From Chloroflexota bacterium (lineage in GTDB: Bacteria; Chloroflexota; UBA6077): a DNA stretch of 7,093 nucleotides. Each line of letters starts with the position of its first letter. The first letter of the stretch is position 1. Positions 1 through 6,968 of this stretch are shown here, one piece after another. The stretch lies in assembly GCA_021786215.1 (NCBI GenBank), contig JAJYNT010000271.1, positions 1-7,093 on the forward strand, given 5' to 3'. The notes under the pieces were generated by a model. The model worked only from the letters and a program-made list of their open reading frames with translations. It made no database searches and was not told the DNA's origin. A program made the position numbers and the translations under genes.

Positions 1-10
1 CTTAGGCCGA

Positions 11-15
11 GGAGG
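11..15 (+). promoter_or_regulatory. Shine-Dalgarno site for the GTG-started chemoreceptor
   Basis: GGAGG lies six bases before a GTG codon at 22. The next Met codon in frame (residue 31) would remove the first membrane helix, so this site decides the start. The receptor's promoter is not in the window, because only 21 bases precede the gene. Confidence 0.75.
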
Positions 16-21
16 CTCAAA

Positions 22-2112
22 GTGAAACTCAAGATCAAGGCCAAGCTAGTCATCGGATTCCTCTCAGTACTGGTGCTCACCACCATCACTGGCATCGTGG
101 GCATCTCCGGCATGTCCCAGATCAGCAATCTGGACAGGGGTCTCTACGACAACCAGCTGATGGGTATCTATCTCGCCGACAGTGCCGCAAGCAACGTGGC
201 CGCCATCGGCCGCGACCTCCGCAACGCTGTGATCTTTATCAACGACAAGACCACCGTGAACGCGAAGCTCAAGAACGTGGATAGCCAGATAGTGCAGACG
301 GACGATCAACTCCGCCAACTGACCCCTCTCGTCAGCACCACCGACGGAAAGGCGAAGCTGGCCACGGTGAACCAGGAGTGGCAGGCCTTCAAGACCGCCA
401 CCAGCTCCCTGGAGGACCGGTTGCGGGCGGGCGACAGCCAGGGCGCCATCAAGAGCTTGCAGGATCAGTCGGGTCTCAGCGACGAGGTCGACGCCGCCTT
501 CAACGCCCTACTGCAGATAAAGCTGGACGATGGAAAGCAGACCATGGAGGGCAACCAGGCGACCTTCGCCTCCGCTCGGAACCTCTCCATCGCGGTGATC
601 CTCCTGGCCCTCCTGGTCGGACTGGCCATCGCCATATCCCTCTCCGGGGCCATCTCCAAGGGCGTGGGGACCATGGCGAGGGCCGCCGAGGGGCTGGCCG
701 GCGGCGACGTGGACCAGAAGGTCGACGTCAAGTCCGGCGACGAGATCGGCCAGATGGCGGACTCCTTCCGTAACATGATCGACTACATCAAGGAGATGGC
801 GGGGATCGCCGAGGCCATCTCACAGGGCGACCTCACCCGGCAGGTGAGGCCTAGGTCCGGCAGGGATGCCCTGGGCGTGGCCTTCGAGCGGATGACCGGC
901 AGCCTCAGGGAGATAGTGGGGAACGTCGCATCCTCCGCTACCTCCCTGAACCAGGCCAGCCGCGACCTTTCCCTTGGCGCGGAGCAGGCCGGCACCGCCA
1001 CCGAGCAGATCGCCACCACCATCCAGCAGGTGGCGCGAGGGAACCAGGATCAATCCTTCGCGGTGCAGGACACCTCCTCTTCCGTCGAGCAGTTGTCCAG
1101 AGCTATCGACCAGATCGCCCGAGGTGCCGAGGAACAGGTCAAGTCCATAGAGAAGACCTCCACCTCGGTGGCCCAGTTGAACAGCTCCATCGCCGAGGTG
1201 GCCTCTCTCTCCAAGGAGGTTCGCTCTGCCTCCGAGCAATCGCAGTCCGCCGCAGCATCTGGGGGAGAGTCGGTCCAGAAGACCCTCCAAGGCATGAGTG
1301 CCATCAAGGAGAGCACCAGCTCCGTGGGCACCAGGATCCAGCAACTGGCCGGCTATTCGGAGCAGATCGGCACCATCGTCGAGGCGATCGACGACATCGC
1401 CGAGCAGACCAACCTGCTCGCCCTGAACGCGGCCATCGAGGCGGCGAGGGCTGGGGAGCATGGACGGGGATTCGCCGTGGTCGCCGACGAGGTTAGGAAG
1501 CTGGCGGAGCGAGCGAGCCGGTCCACCAAGGAGATCACGGGTCTCATAGGGCAGGTGCAGAAGGGGACCCGCGAGGCCGTGGCGGCCATGGAGCAGGGAA
1601 ACAGGGAGGTGGACCTCGGGCTGCGGCTGGCTGAGGAGGCGGGTGAGGCCCTCAAGGAGATCCTCAGCGGGGCGCAGGGTGCGGCGAGCCGAGTGGCGCA
1701 GATCGTCTCGGCGGTCCAGCAGATGGAGTCGGCCTCTCGGGAGGTGGTAAGCCAGATGGACTCGGTTTCGGCCATCGTGGAGGAGTCGACGGCGGCCACC
1801 GAGGAGATGAGCGCCTCCAGTCACCGGGTGACGGGGGCCATCGAGAAGGTGGCGGCGGTAAGCGAGGAGACCAGCGCCGCTGCCGAGGAGGTGAGCGCCT
1901 CCACGGAGGAGATGAGCGCCCAGGTCGAGGAGATGGTGGCCCAGGCCAAGAGCCTGTCGGCTATGGCGGAGGAGCTCCAAGCCGCCATCAGCCGATTCCG
2001 GATGGATGATGATGATCCTCAGGCCACCATGCATCGCCGCAAGGACGATTGGACACCGGCGCAGAGGCCCGCGGCGATGCACAGGCCCAAGTCCCTGTCT
2101 GCGGTACGCTAG
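22..2112 (+). CDS. methyl-accepting chemotaxis protein (4HB-type sensor, double HAMP)
   Basis: Transmembrane chemoreceptor that senses a ligand outside the membrane and controls CheA through CheW. The 696-residue product has TM1 at about 9-30, a mostly helical extracytoplasmic region at about 31-187 resembling the four-helix-bundle sensor (4HB_MCP), and TM2 at about 188-207. A HAMP domain follows at about 208-257 (G228-D229 and D240-E-I-G motifs), then a second HAMP-like unit at about 258-300 (G269-D270 and D282-A-L-G). The conserved hairpin tip that contacts CheA/CheW runs from about 454 to 498, with EAARAGE at 473-479. Glu-Glu pairs at 587, 594, 615, 622, 629 and 636 fall on heptad spacing, as expected of methylation helices. 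Each arm is about 25 heptads by my count, longer than E. coli Tsr. The tail (662-696) is Asp-, Arg- and Pro-rich and lacks an NWETF-type CheR-binding pentapeptide. The ligand is unknown. No other che gene is in view. Confidence 0.96.
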   Translation: MKLKIKAKLVIGFLSVLVLTTITGIVGISGMSQISNLDRGLYDNQLMGIYLADSAASNVAAIGRDLRNAVIFINDKTTVNAKLKNVDSQIVQTDDQLRQLTPLVSTTDGKAKLATVNQEWQAFKTATSSLEDRLRAGDSQGAIKSLQDQSGLSDEVDAAFNALLQIKLDDGKQTMEGNQATFASARNLSIAVILLALLVGLAIAISLSGAISKGVGTMARAAEGLAGGDVDQKVDVKSGDEIGQMADSFRNMIDYIKEMAGIAEAISQGDLTRQVRPRSGRDALGVAFERMTGSLREIVGNVASSATSLNQASRDLSLGAEQAGTATEQIATTIQQVARGNQDQSFAVQDTSSSVEQLSRAIDQIARGAEEQVKSIEKTSTSVAQLNSSIAEVASLSKEVRSASEQSQSAAASGGESVQKTLQGMSAIKESTSSVGTRIQQLAGYSEQIGTIVEAIDDIAEQTNLLALNAAIEAARAGEHGRGFAVVADEVRKLAERASRSTKEITGLIGQVQKGTREAVAAMEQGNREVDLGLRLAEEAGEALKEILSGAQGAASRVAQIVSAVQQMESASREVVSQMDSVSAIVEESTAATEEMSASSHRVTGAIEKVAAVSEETSAAAEEVSASTEEMSAQVEEMVAQAKSLSAMAEELQAAISRFRMDDDDPQATMHRRKDDWTPAQRPAAMHRPKSLSAVR

Positions 2113-2131
2113 GGCTGAGGGGAGACCGATA

Positions 2132-2189
2132 GTCGAGGGCGCGGGCACTTCGCCCGCCTGGGGATGCCCCATTCGCCCGCGCCCTCGAC
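2132..2189 (+). terminator. large GC-rich stem-loop after the chemoreceptor gene
   Basis: A perfect 15-base inverted repeat (2132-2146 with 2175-2189) encloses a 28-base loop and starts 20 bases after the receptor stop codon. The loop can form a small GGGG/CCCC hairpin (2160-2163 with 2167-2170). No T-run follows on either strand, so it is not a textbook Rho-independent terminator. It may still end transcription, protect the 3' end of the mRNA, or act as an RNA switch. The inverted repeat is seen directly; the role is inferred. Confidence 0.5.
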
Positions 2190-2241
2190 GGAGGCAGACC
2201 ACACCTCTCCCCCCTCGCTGCCCACTTGATACCAGAGGAGA

Positions 2242-2289
2242 CAGGGAATCCCGGAAAGCCCTTCGTGGAAGACCAGCCGGGATTCTCTG
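2242..2289 (+). terminator. second stem-loop downstream of the chemoreceptor gene
   Basis: Bases 2242-2254 pair with 2277-2289 over 13 positions, with one G-U wobble; the core GAATCCCGG/CCGGGATTC is perfect. The 22-base loop can add a CTTC/GAAG stem (2261-2264 with 2268-2271). As with the first stem-loop, no T-run follows. It lies upstream of the AT-rich promoter-like region of the kinase gene, so it could be a back-up terminator or a protein or RNA recognition site. Confidence 0.4.
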
Positions 2290-2327
2290 CCCGCGCGTAG
2301 CGTTATTCCGGCTAACTATAAGTTATC

Positions 2328-2357
2328 AGGACAATATATTGGGCAAGCGATTATACT
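2328..2357 (+). promoter_or_regulatory. candidate sigma-70-type promoter for the hybrid kinase gene
   Basis: Within an AT-rich stretch (about 2303-2360) in an otherwise GC-rich window, TATACT at 2352-2357 matches TATAAT at five of six positions. AGGACA at 2328-2333 matches TTGACA at four of six, with an 18-base spacer. This would give a leader of about 90 bases before the kinase start. An overlapping TATATT at 2335-2340 is another possible -10. The assignment rests on consensus matching only. Confidence 0.4.
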
Positions 2358-2452
2358 ATGGTAAGAAGTGTCTAGCGTGACCCGGAGCCAGGAGCAGTGG
2401 ACCACGGAAAGCCGATGCGCCTTTCCGCGCCCCCACACCCCGAGGAAAGCTC

Positions 2453-3739
2453 ATGGACGCCGACGATGCTAACGCTACGATAGAGTGGCTCCGCCGACGA
2501 GTTGCGGAATTGGAAGCCGAACTGGCCTCGCGCGAGGATGCTTGTCGGCAGAACGCAGCCTGTTTCGGCGCTGTCTCCGGCGGGGCAGCTGCCGGCATTG
2601 CGAAGGACATCGCCGAACGAGGCCGGTTGGAGGTCGCCGACCTGATAGCGGTGCAGGTAGCCCACGACTTCGACAACCTGCTGTCGTCGCTCATTGCTTA
2701 TCCAGAGCTGATCCAGCAGCAGCTCCCACCGGGCCACCCGGCACAGGCCTACTGCCAGGACATGCGTGAAGCAGCCCTCCAGATGGCCAACATCAACCGG
2801 GACTTGCTGACAATTGGGCGTGGGAGTCACGCAGTAGCTCGGCAGCCAACCGATCTGAACAGACTGGTCCGGCAGGCCATGGCTCACACGCCCGACTGGC
2901 CCGAGGGCCTCAGCATCGATCTGGATCTGGCTCCCGATCTCCTGCCCGTCGCAAGTGCGCCGGCCCAACTGCTGCGAGCAGTCGCCAACTTGGTCACCAA
3001 CGCACGCGAGGCCATGCAGGACCGAGGTATCCTCGCGATCAAGACAGAAAACGTGCGCGTGGACCGGGTCTCGGCCGTTTCGAACCCTCTCCAGGTCGGT
3101 GAGTACGTAATGCTCACCGTGCGGGACACCGGTTGCGGCATCCCAGAGGGAATGAGAGAAAGTATCTTCGATCCCTTCTTCAGCACTAAGGCCACAGGCA
3201 ATCGCCAGGGCTGCGGCCTGGGCTTGAGCGTGGTCAAGGCTATCGTGGAAGACCACCACGGCCTTATAGACCTGGAGAGCGAGGTGGGAAAGGGAACCTC
3301 ATTCAACCTCTACCTCCCAATGTCACGAGAGGTCGGTAAAGAGGTTTCAGTCGAGGAACTTCCCCGGGGCAAGGAAACCATCCTGGTTGTGGACGACGAC
3401 CGGCTTCAGAGGGAGCTGCTCCAGAGGCTGTTGGAGTCCTTGGGATATCGGGTGGAAACGGTCCCCAGCGGAGACGCCGCGATCGACCACCTTCGGGGAC
3501 ACCCGGTGGATCTGCTGATCCTGGACATGGAAGTGACCCGGGGGATAGATGGGGTGGAGATCTACCGGCAAGCACTCGAGACTGCACCGGCACTACGGGC
3601 AATCCTGCTCTCAGGCTGCGTCGAGGCGCGGCGAGTACGGAAACTGCTTTCCCTGAGAGCTGGCACCTTCCTCAAGAAACCCGTGACCCAGGGGAAACTG
3701 GCCCGAGCGGTACGAGCGGAGTTGGACCAAGGTGCCTAG
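2453..3739 (+). CDS. soluble hybrid histidine kinase with C-terminal receiver (NtrB-like)
   Basis: Predicted cytoplasmic sensor kinase of 428 residues that autophosphorylates on His and passes phosphate to its own receiver. A short coiled-coil-like stretch (about 10-28) precedes the dimerisation helices. The H box reads AHDFDNLL with phospho-acceptor H71 (the usual form is HDFNN). The HATPase_c domain (about 165-290) has the N box with N183, a G1 box D225-T-G-C-G, an F box around F239-D-P-F-F, and G2 at 253-258. The receiver (about 308-425) has the acidic cluster D314-D316, acceptor D358, S387 and K409. The usual MPG after the acceptor is replaced, leaving a GIDG motif (364-367), a form I recall from other NtrB-like hybrid kinases. 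No membrane helix, PAS or GAF domain is visible, so the input signal is unknown. The ATG is set by GAGGA at 2442-2446. The gene converges on the response regulator gene, with a 9-base gap between stops. Confidence 0.93.
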   Translation: MDADDANATIEWLRRRVAELEAELASREDACRQNAACFGAVSGGAAAGIAKDIAERGRLEVADLIAVQVAHDFDNLLSSLIAYPELIQQQLPPGHPAQAYCQDMREAALQMANINRDLLTIGRGSHAVARQPTDLNRLVRQAMAHTPDWPEGLSIDLDLAPDLLPVASAPAQLLRAVANLVTNAREAMQDRGILAIKTENVRVDRVSAVSNPLQVGEYVMLTVRDTGCGIPEGMRESIFDPFFSTKATGNRQGCGLGLSVVKAIVEDHHGLIDLESEVGKGTSFNLYLPMSREVGKEVSVEELPRGKETILVVDDDRLQRELLQRLLESLGYRVETVPSGDAAIDHLRGHPVDLLILDMEVTRGIDGVEIYRQALETAPALRAILLSGCVEARRVRKLLSLRAGTFLKKPVTQGKLARAVRAELDQGA

Positions 3740-3748
3740 GAGATCCTG

Positions 3749-4441
3749 CTAGACCGCCAGCATGTATCCGATCCCCGGCCGTGAAATGATGTAGCGCGGC
3801 TTGGAGGGGTTTGCCTCGATCTTCAGCCGTAGGTGCCGCACGTAGGCTCGGAGAGATTCGGTGTCCTCCTCGTTCTGAACTCCCCACACCCGCTTCAGCA
3901 ACTCCTGGTGCGGCACGATGCTTCCCACGTTCCGGGCCAATTCCGCCAGCAGATGGTATTCGGTGGCGGTCAACACCACTTCCCGGCCGCGCACCGTGAC
4001 CAGGTTATTCGTAAGATCTACGACCAAGTCCCCACAAGCCACGATCCGCGGACGCAGCGCCGCCTCTATCGTCCTGCTGCGACGCAGAATCGCTCTGGCC
4101 CTGGCCACCAGCTCCCGGGAACCAAAGGGCTTACAGACATAGTCATCAGCCCCTGCATCAAAGCCCCGGATCTTGTCGTTCTCCTGAATCTGAACAGTGA
4201 GCATCAGTATGGGCACAGTCGATCGCGATCGAATCTGCCGGCACAGCTGATAGCCATCCAACTTGCCCGGCAAGACGACGTCCAGTATCGCCAGATCCGG
4301 GGCCCAGCGGTCGACGAGGTCCAGCACAGTTGAGCCATCCGAAGTAGTTTCAACCTCGAAGCCATCGAACTCCAAGATGGCTCGCACGACCCTCTGAATC
4401 TTCGGATCGTCGTCCACCACCAGTACCCTGGGTACCGACAT
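3749..4441 (-). CDS. OmpR/PhoB-family response regulator, KdpE-like
   Basis: DNA-binding response regulator of 230 residues, a normal length for this family. The receiver (about 4-118) has D10-D12, phospho-acceptor D54 followed by V-V-L-P-G, T82, and K104-P-F. The C-terminal winged-helix DNA-binding domain (about 128-230) includes TATEYHLL, the recognition-helix region ESLRAYVRHLRLKIE and the wing ending RYIISRPGIGYML. This pattern is closest, from memory, to KdpE, but no kdp gene or KdpD kinase is in the window, so I give no symbol. The ATG at 4441 is chosen because the receiver begins right after it and AGG at 4448-4450 lies six bases upstream. The reading frame stays open far upstream, to 4861, but that part overlaps the glycosyltransferase gene and is not receiver-like. 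The partner kinase is not proven; the convergent hybrid kinase is the only local candidate. Confidence 0.95.
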   Translation of the reverse strand: MSVPRVLVVDDDPKIQRVVRAILEFDGFEVETTSDGSTVLDLVDRWAPDLAILDVVLPGKLDGYQLCRQIRSRSTVPILMLTVQIQENDKIRGFDAGADDYVCKPFGSRELVARARAILRRSRTIEAALRPRIVACGDLVVDLTNNLVTVRGREVVLTATEYHLLAELARNVGSIVPHQELLKRVWGVQNEEDTESLRAYVRHLRLKIEANPSKPRYIISRPGIGYMLAV

Positions 4442-4563
4442 CTGCAACCTGCCTCTTCGGAGCGGCGATGGGGAACCGCGAAGGGCGCGCCGCTCGATGA
4501 TCGCTCGGAGACGGAAACTGCGCTCAAACGGTTGCCCAGCCCATATCGAGATGAATACAACTA

Positions 4564-4651
4564 AATTGTAGATGGAATACAGAAAGCAGCAACAAACGAT
4601 GGCCCGCATACGGCGGGGGTCCCCGTGGCTGGCTCTTGAAGTTAATTGTAG
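4564..4651 (-). repeat. 8-base repeat CTACAATT, two copies 80 bases apart
   Basis: On the minus strand CTACAATT occurs at 4571-4564 and again at 4651-4644, with exactly 80 bases between corresponding positions. The downstream copy overlaps the candidate -10 element of the response regulator gene. The upstream copy lies just after the glycosyltransferase stop codon. The copies are direct repeats on the same strand. They may be paired -10-like elements or operator half-sites, or chance in an AT-rich spacer. Confidence 0.35.
4565..4592 (-). promoter_or_regulatory. candidate promoter for the response regulator gene
   Basis: On the minus strand TTGCTG (4592-4587) and TACAAT (4570-4565) are separated by 16 bases. 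The -10 matches the sigma-70 consensus at five of six positions and the -35 at three of six. The start codon is about 120 bases downstream. The position within the 221-base gap after the glycosyltransferase gene supports separate transcription of the regulator. It is not verified. Confidence 0.35.
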
Positions 4652-4662
4652 CACAGTCTCGT

Positions 4663-6966
4663 TCAAGGCCGTGCGCCAGTCTTCCCCTGATACTCGAGAA
4701 CCAGCCGGCCGTCGCTCCCGATCACTACACGATACCAGTCCCGACCCGCGTAGGTCGCCAACAGCCGCATCCCGGCCTCTCCAGGGGGCATCAGGGCCAG
4801 TACGGCGCCGCTCGCGAGATCTGGAGGGTTCATCGCCGCCAGGTATACCGTGTAGATCCACCAGTCGTCGGTAGTGATCAGGGACTTGGGTTTCACCACC
4901 TGACGGCCCGTTAGATCCATCCTCACGAAATATCCTAACTCGGGCCCTTTCCCTCCCGGCATCCCGCTGTACCCCTTGTACAGCTCAGCTTCCCTCGGGA
5001 TGAAGTACAGGAGGTTACAGGAGATCAACCCCCCGGCCAGTAATAGCGCCGCGGTCCGCACCTTCGGCCGCCAGGCAGCCTTCCCGGCAATGGAGGCCAG
5101 GATCGCCGAACCGGTGCTGGCCAGCGTTGCGAAGCCCCGAGCGGAAAGCAGGACCATCGATGGGAGCGCGTCGAAATAGTAGCGGGGACCGAATACGATC
5201 CCATGGTAGTAGAGAGCGACGTACGCAACGACAAAGGCCCCGAAGATGCTGCCATGCATAAGGTCCCAGCTGCGCGGGCGCCCGGCAATGAATGGCATGA
5301 GCATCAGGGCCAGGCTGAAGTAGAAGGGCCAGCCGAAGAGTACGATAGTCAGTGAGGTCAGCTGCTCGTCCGCGTTCACCAGACCCGCGGCAGGGGTATG
5401 TCTCCCATAAAAGCCGATGCCGTTCCCGAACCCAAAGCTGTTCTCCCGAGTCGAGAAGAGCAGCCTGGGCGGCAACCAGGGGGAGCCCGTCTGCGCCCAG
5501 TTGTACATGAGGTAGACAACCCCGAAAGCGGCCAGAATGGAAGCTCCCAAGGCCAGATGCGGGATCACTTCCTTCAGCTTCCGATACCTTAGGCACTTCC
5601 ACACCACATAGGGACCGACTGTTGCCAGATAGAGAACCGCCGTCGCCTCGCGAATCATCAAGCTGCACCCCAACGCGAGCGCACCTCCCACGACCCATCG
5701 GCGGGCAGGCTTCTCCAGATAGCGCGTGGCCGCGTAGAGGAATATGGTGGCGAAGAATGTGGAGGGCACGTGGCTCATGAACGAGCCCGCCAGGAGCCAC
5801 AGAAAGGGCGACGTGGAGATCAGCACTGTGGCCAGAAGGGCAACGTTGGTCCCGTAGTGGCGACGCCCGATCGCGAACAGCACCAGGACGGTTGCCGCGG
5901 CGAGCACCGGTTCCACAAGCCACGGGACCTTGAGGAGGAAGCCGACGGCTAACAACAGCGAGGTCCCCGGGGTGTACTGCGAGAACCACTTGCCATCGTG
6001 GGCCACGAAGAACGGAGTTGGGAAGGCTTCCTTCAGTGGGGGCGCCGGTGCCGCCAACCGCCCGGACGCGAACAGTTTCGCCTGGAAGTAGTAGGACACC
6101 GCATCCAAGATGTGCGGAGCCCGATCGAAAAGCACCACCGCGGCGTAGCCGCTCCCAACCAGGGCAACGGCGGACGCCACAACAGGGACCGCTATCGACC
6201 AAGGCCGGCCAGGCACCCAGGCAAGTGCGCCCGGCAGAGCCGCGGCAACGGCGGTCACCACCAGCAGGAGAATGATCGCCAAGGCCGCCACCCGCATCGC
6301 CATGTAGCCCAGTTCGGCAGCCGGAGGCAACCAGTCGTTGGGGAAGTACCAGCGAGCCACGCTGCTAGGATCGAGGCCGGGTGCCGCCTCGGTAACCATC
6401 ACGAACTTGTCGTTTCGGTTCACCTCGATAGAATAGCGGGCCCCTGAATCGTCCAGCAGTTCCAGGGTTCGCGGCGTCTCCAGACGACGAAGCTGCACGG
6501 AGAGAGCGAATCCATCGGGCAACGTCACCTCACCATCAGGAGATGCTTTCTTCAAGACGGTCTTGCCCGCGGCATCCATAACCGACAAGTTGCGCCACTG
6601 GCTGTAGGAGCCGTCGTCTCGAAGCAATGCCTGGAAACGATAGTATGGAGAGCCTGCAATGCGGGCGAAGTAGTCCGGATCGAAGGTGAAGTTGTTGGTG
6701 GAATCGGAGCCGTCGATCTGGTACTCCCTGAGATGCGGCGGAATGGGGACAAAATCGAGAGAGTGGATCGGCGCGGCCACCGGCACCACGCCGGTCTCAC
6801 CTTCGATAGAGATGCTTAGATATTCGCCCTCTTGGCTGATCTTCAGAACCTCTGGGAACAGATCCAGCAGGAGGGAGCTCCCAAACCACAGTAGCAGAGC
6901 GCAGCCCAGAAGTGCAGGGAAAACAGCGACCCCACGGATGGACCAACGAGTTGGCAGAAGTAGCAT
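4663..6966 (-). CDS. GT-C membrane glycosyltransferase (GT39/ArnT-like) with extra N-terminal extracytoplasmic domain
   Basis: Predicted polytopic enzyme of 767 residues that would move a sugar from a polyprenyl-phosphate donor to an acceptor outside the membrane; donor and acceptor are unknown. After TM1 (about 12-34) comes an unusual soluble, strand-rich stretch (about 38-218). TM2 is at about 222-241 and TM3 at about 256-278. The first catalytic-type loop follows, with D281 and D288 before S-Y-Y-F-Q-A, then HDGKW (323-327) and QYTPG. Further family-like motifs are SFMSH (395-399), MIRE (437-440), YNWAQTGSP (488-496) and GPRYYFDALP (593-602). A soluble C-terminal tail of about 110 residues ends the protein. 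The ATG at 6966 lies two bases after the stop of the upstream gene. A TTG at 6972 is also possible (769 residues). Neither has a strong ribosome binding site, so translational coupling is likely. Family assignment is firm; exact function is not. Confidence 0.87.
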   Translation of the reverse strand: MLLLPTRWSIRGVAVFPALLGCALLLWFGSSLLLDLFPEVLKISQEGEYLSISIEGETGVVPVAAPIHSLDFVPIPPHLREYQIDGSDSTNNFTFDPDYFARIAGSPYYRFQALLRDDGSYSQWRNLSVMDAAGKTVLKKASPDGEVTLPDGFALSVQLRRLETPRTLELLDDSGARYSIEVNRNDKFVMVTEAAPGLDPSSVARWYFPNDWLPPAAELGYMAMRVAALAIILLLVVTAVAAALPGALAWVPGRPWSIAVPVVASAVALVGSGYAAVVLFDRAPHILDAVSYYFQAKLFASGRLAAPAPPLKEAFPTPFFVAHDGKWFSQYTPGTSLLLAVGFLLKVPWLVEPVLAAATVLVLFAIGRRHYGTNVALLATVLISTSPFLWLLAGSFMSHVPSTFFATIFLYAATRYLEKPARRWVVGGALALGCSLMIREATAVLYLATVGPYVVWKCLRYRKLKEVIPHLALGASILAAFGVVYLMYNWAQTGSPWLPPRLLFSTRENSFGFGNGIGFYGRHTPAAGLVNADEQLTSLTIVLFGWPFYFSLALMLMPFIAGRPRSWDLMHGSIFGAFVVAYVALYYHGIVFGPRYYFDALPSMVLLSARGFATLASTGSAILASIAGKAAWRPKVRTAALLLAGGLISCNLLYFIPREAELYKGYSGMPGGKGPELGYFVRMDLTGRQVVKPKSLITTDDWWIYTVYLAAMNPPDLASGAVLALMPPGEAGMRLLATYAGRDWYRVVIGSDGRLVLEYQGKTGARP

Positions 6967-6968
6967 CC

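Noticed and set aside
2005..2016. GAT trinucleotide repeat (four units) near the receptor C-terminus
   Set aside because: Too short to suggest phase variation; it simply encodes four Asp residues in the tail.
820..2202. Long open frame (460 codons) antisense to the chemoreceptor gene
   Set aside because: The product is rich in Leu, Gly, Arg and His with no domain pattern, as expected from the shadow of a GC-rich gene, and the opposite strand clearly encodes the receptor.
2372..3259. Open frame antisense to the hybrid kinase gene
   Set aside because: No recognisable domain; the plus strand has all kinase motifs in order.
4603..4625. Small GC hairpin (CCCGC/GCGGG at 4603-4617) after the glycosyltransferase stop
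   Set aside because: The stem has only five pairs and only a weak T-rich stretch follows on the minus strand, so it does not support a terminator call.
4442..4861. N-terminal extension of the response regulator by 140 residues, including a hydrophobic stretch that could look like a membrane helix
   Set aside because: It overlaps the end of the glycosyltransferase gene, the hydrophobic run comes from the AT-rich promoter region, and a good ribosome binding site precedes the internal ATG exactly where the receiver begins.
5015..6202. Long open frame (395 codons) on the minus strand overlapping the glycosyltransferase gene in another frame
   Set aside because: Composition is Arg/Gly/Ser-rich without membrane helices, and the overlapping frame carries clear glycosyltransferase motifs.
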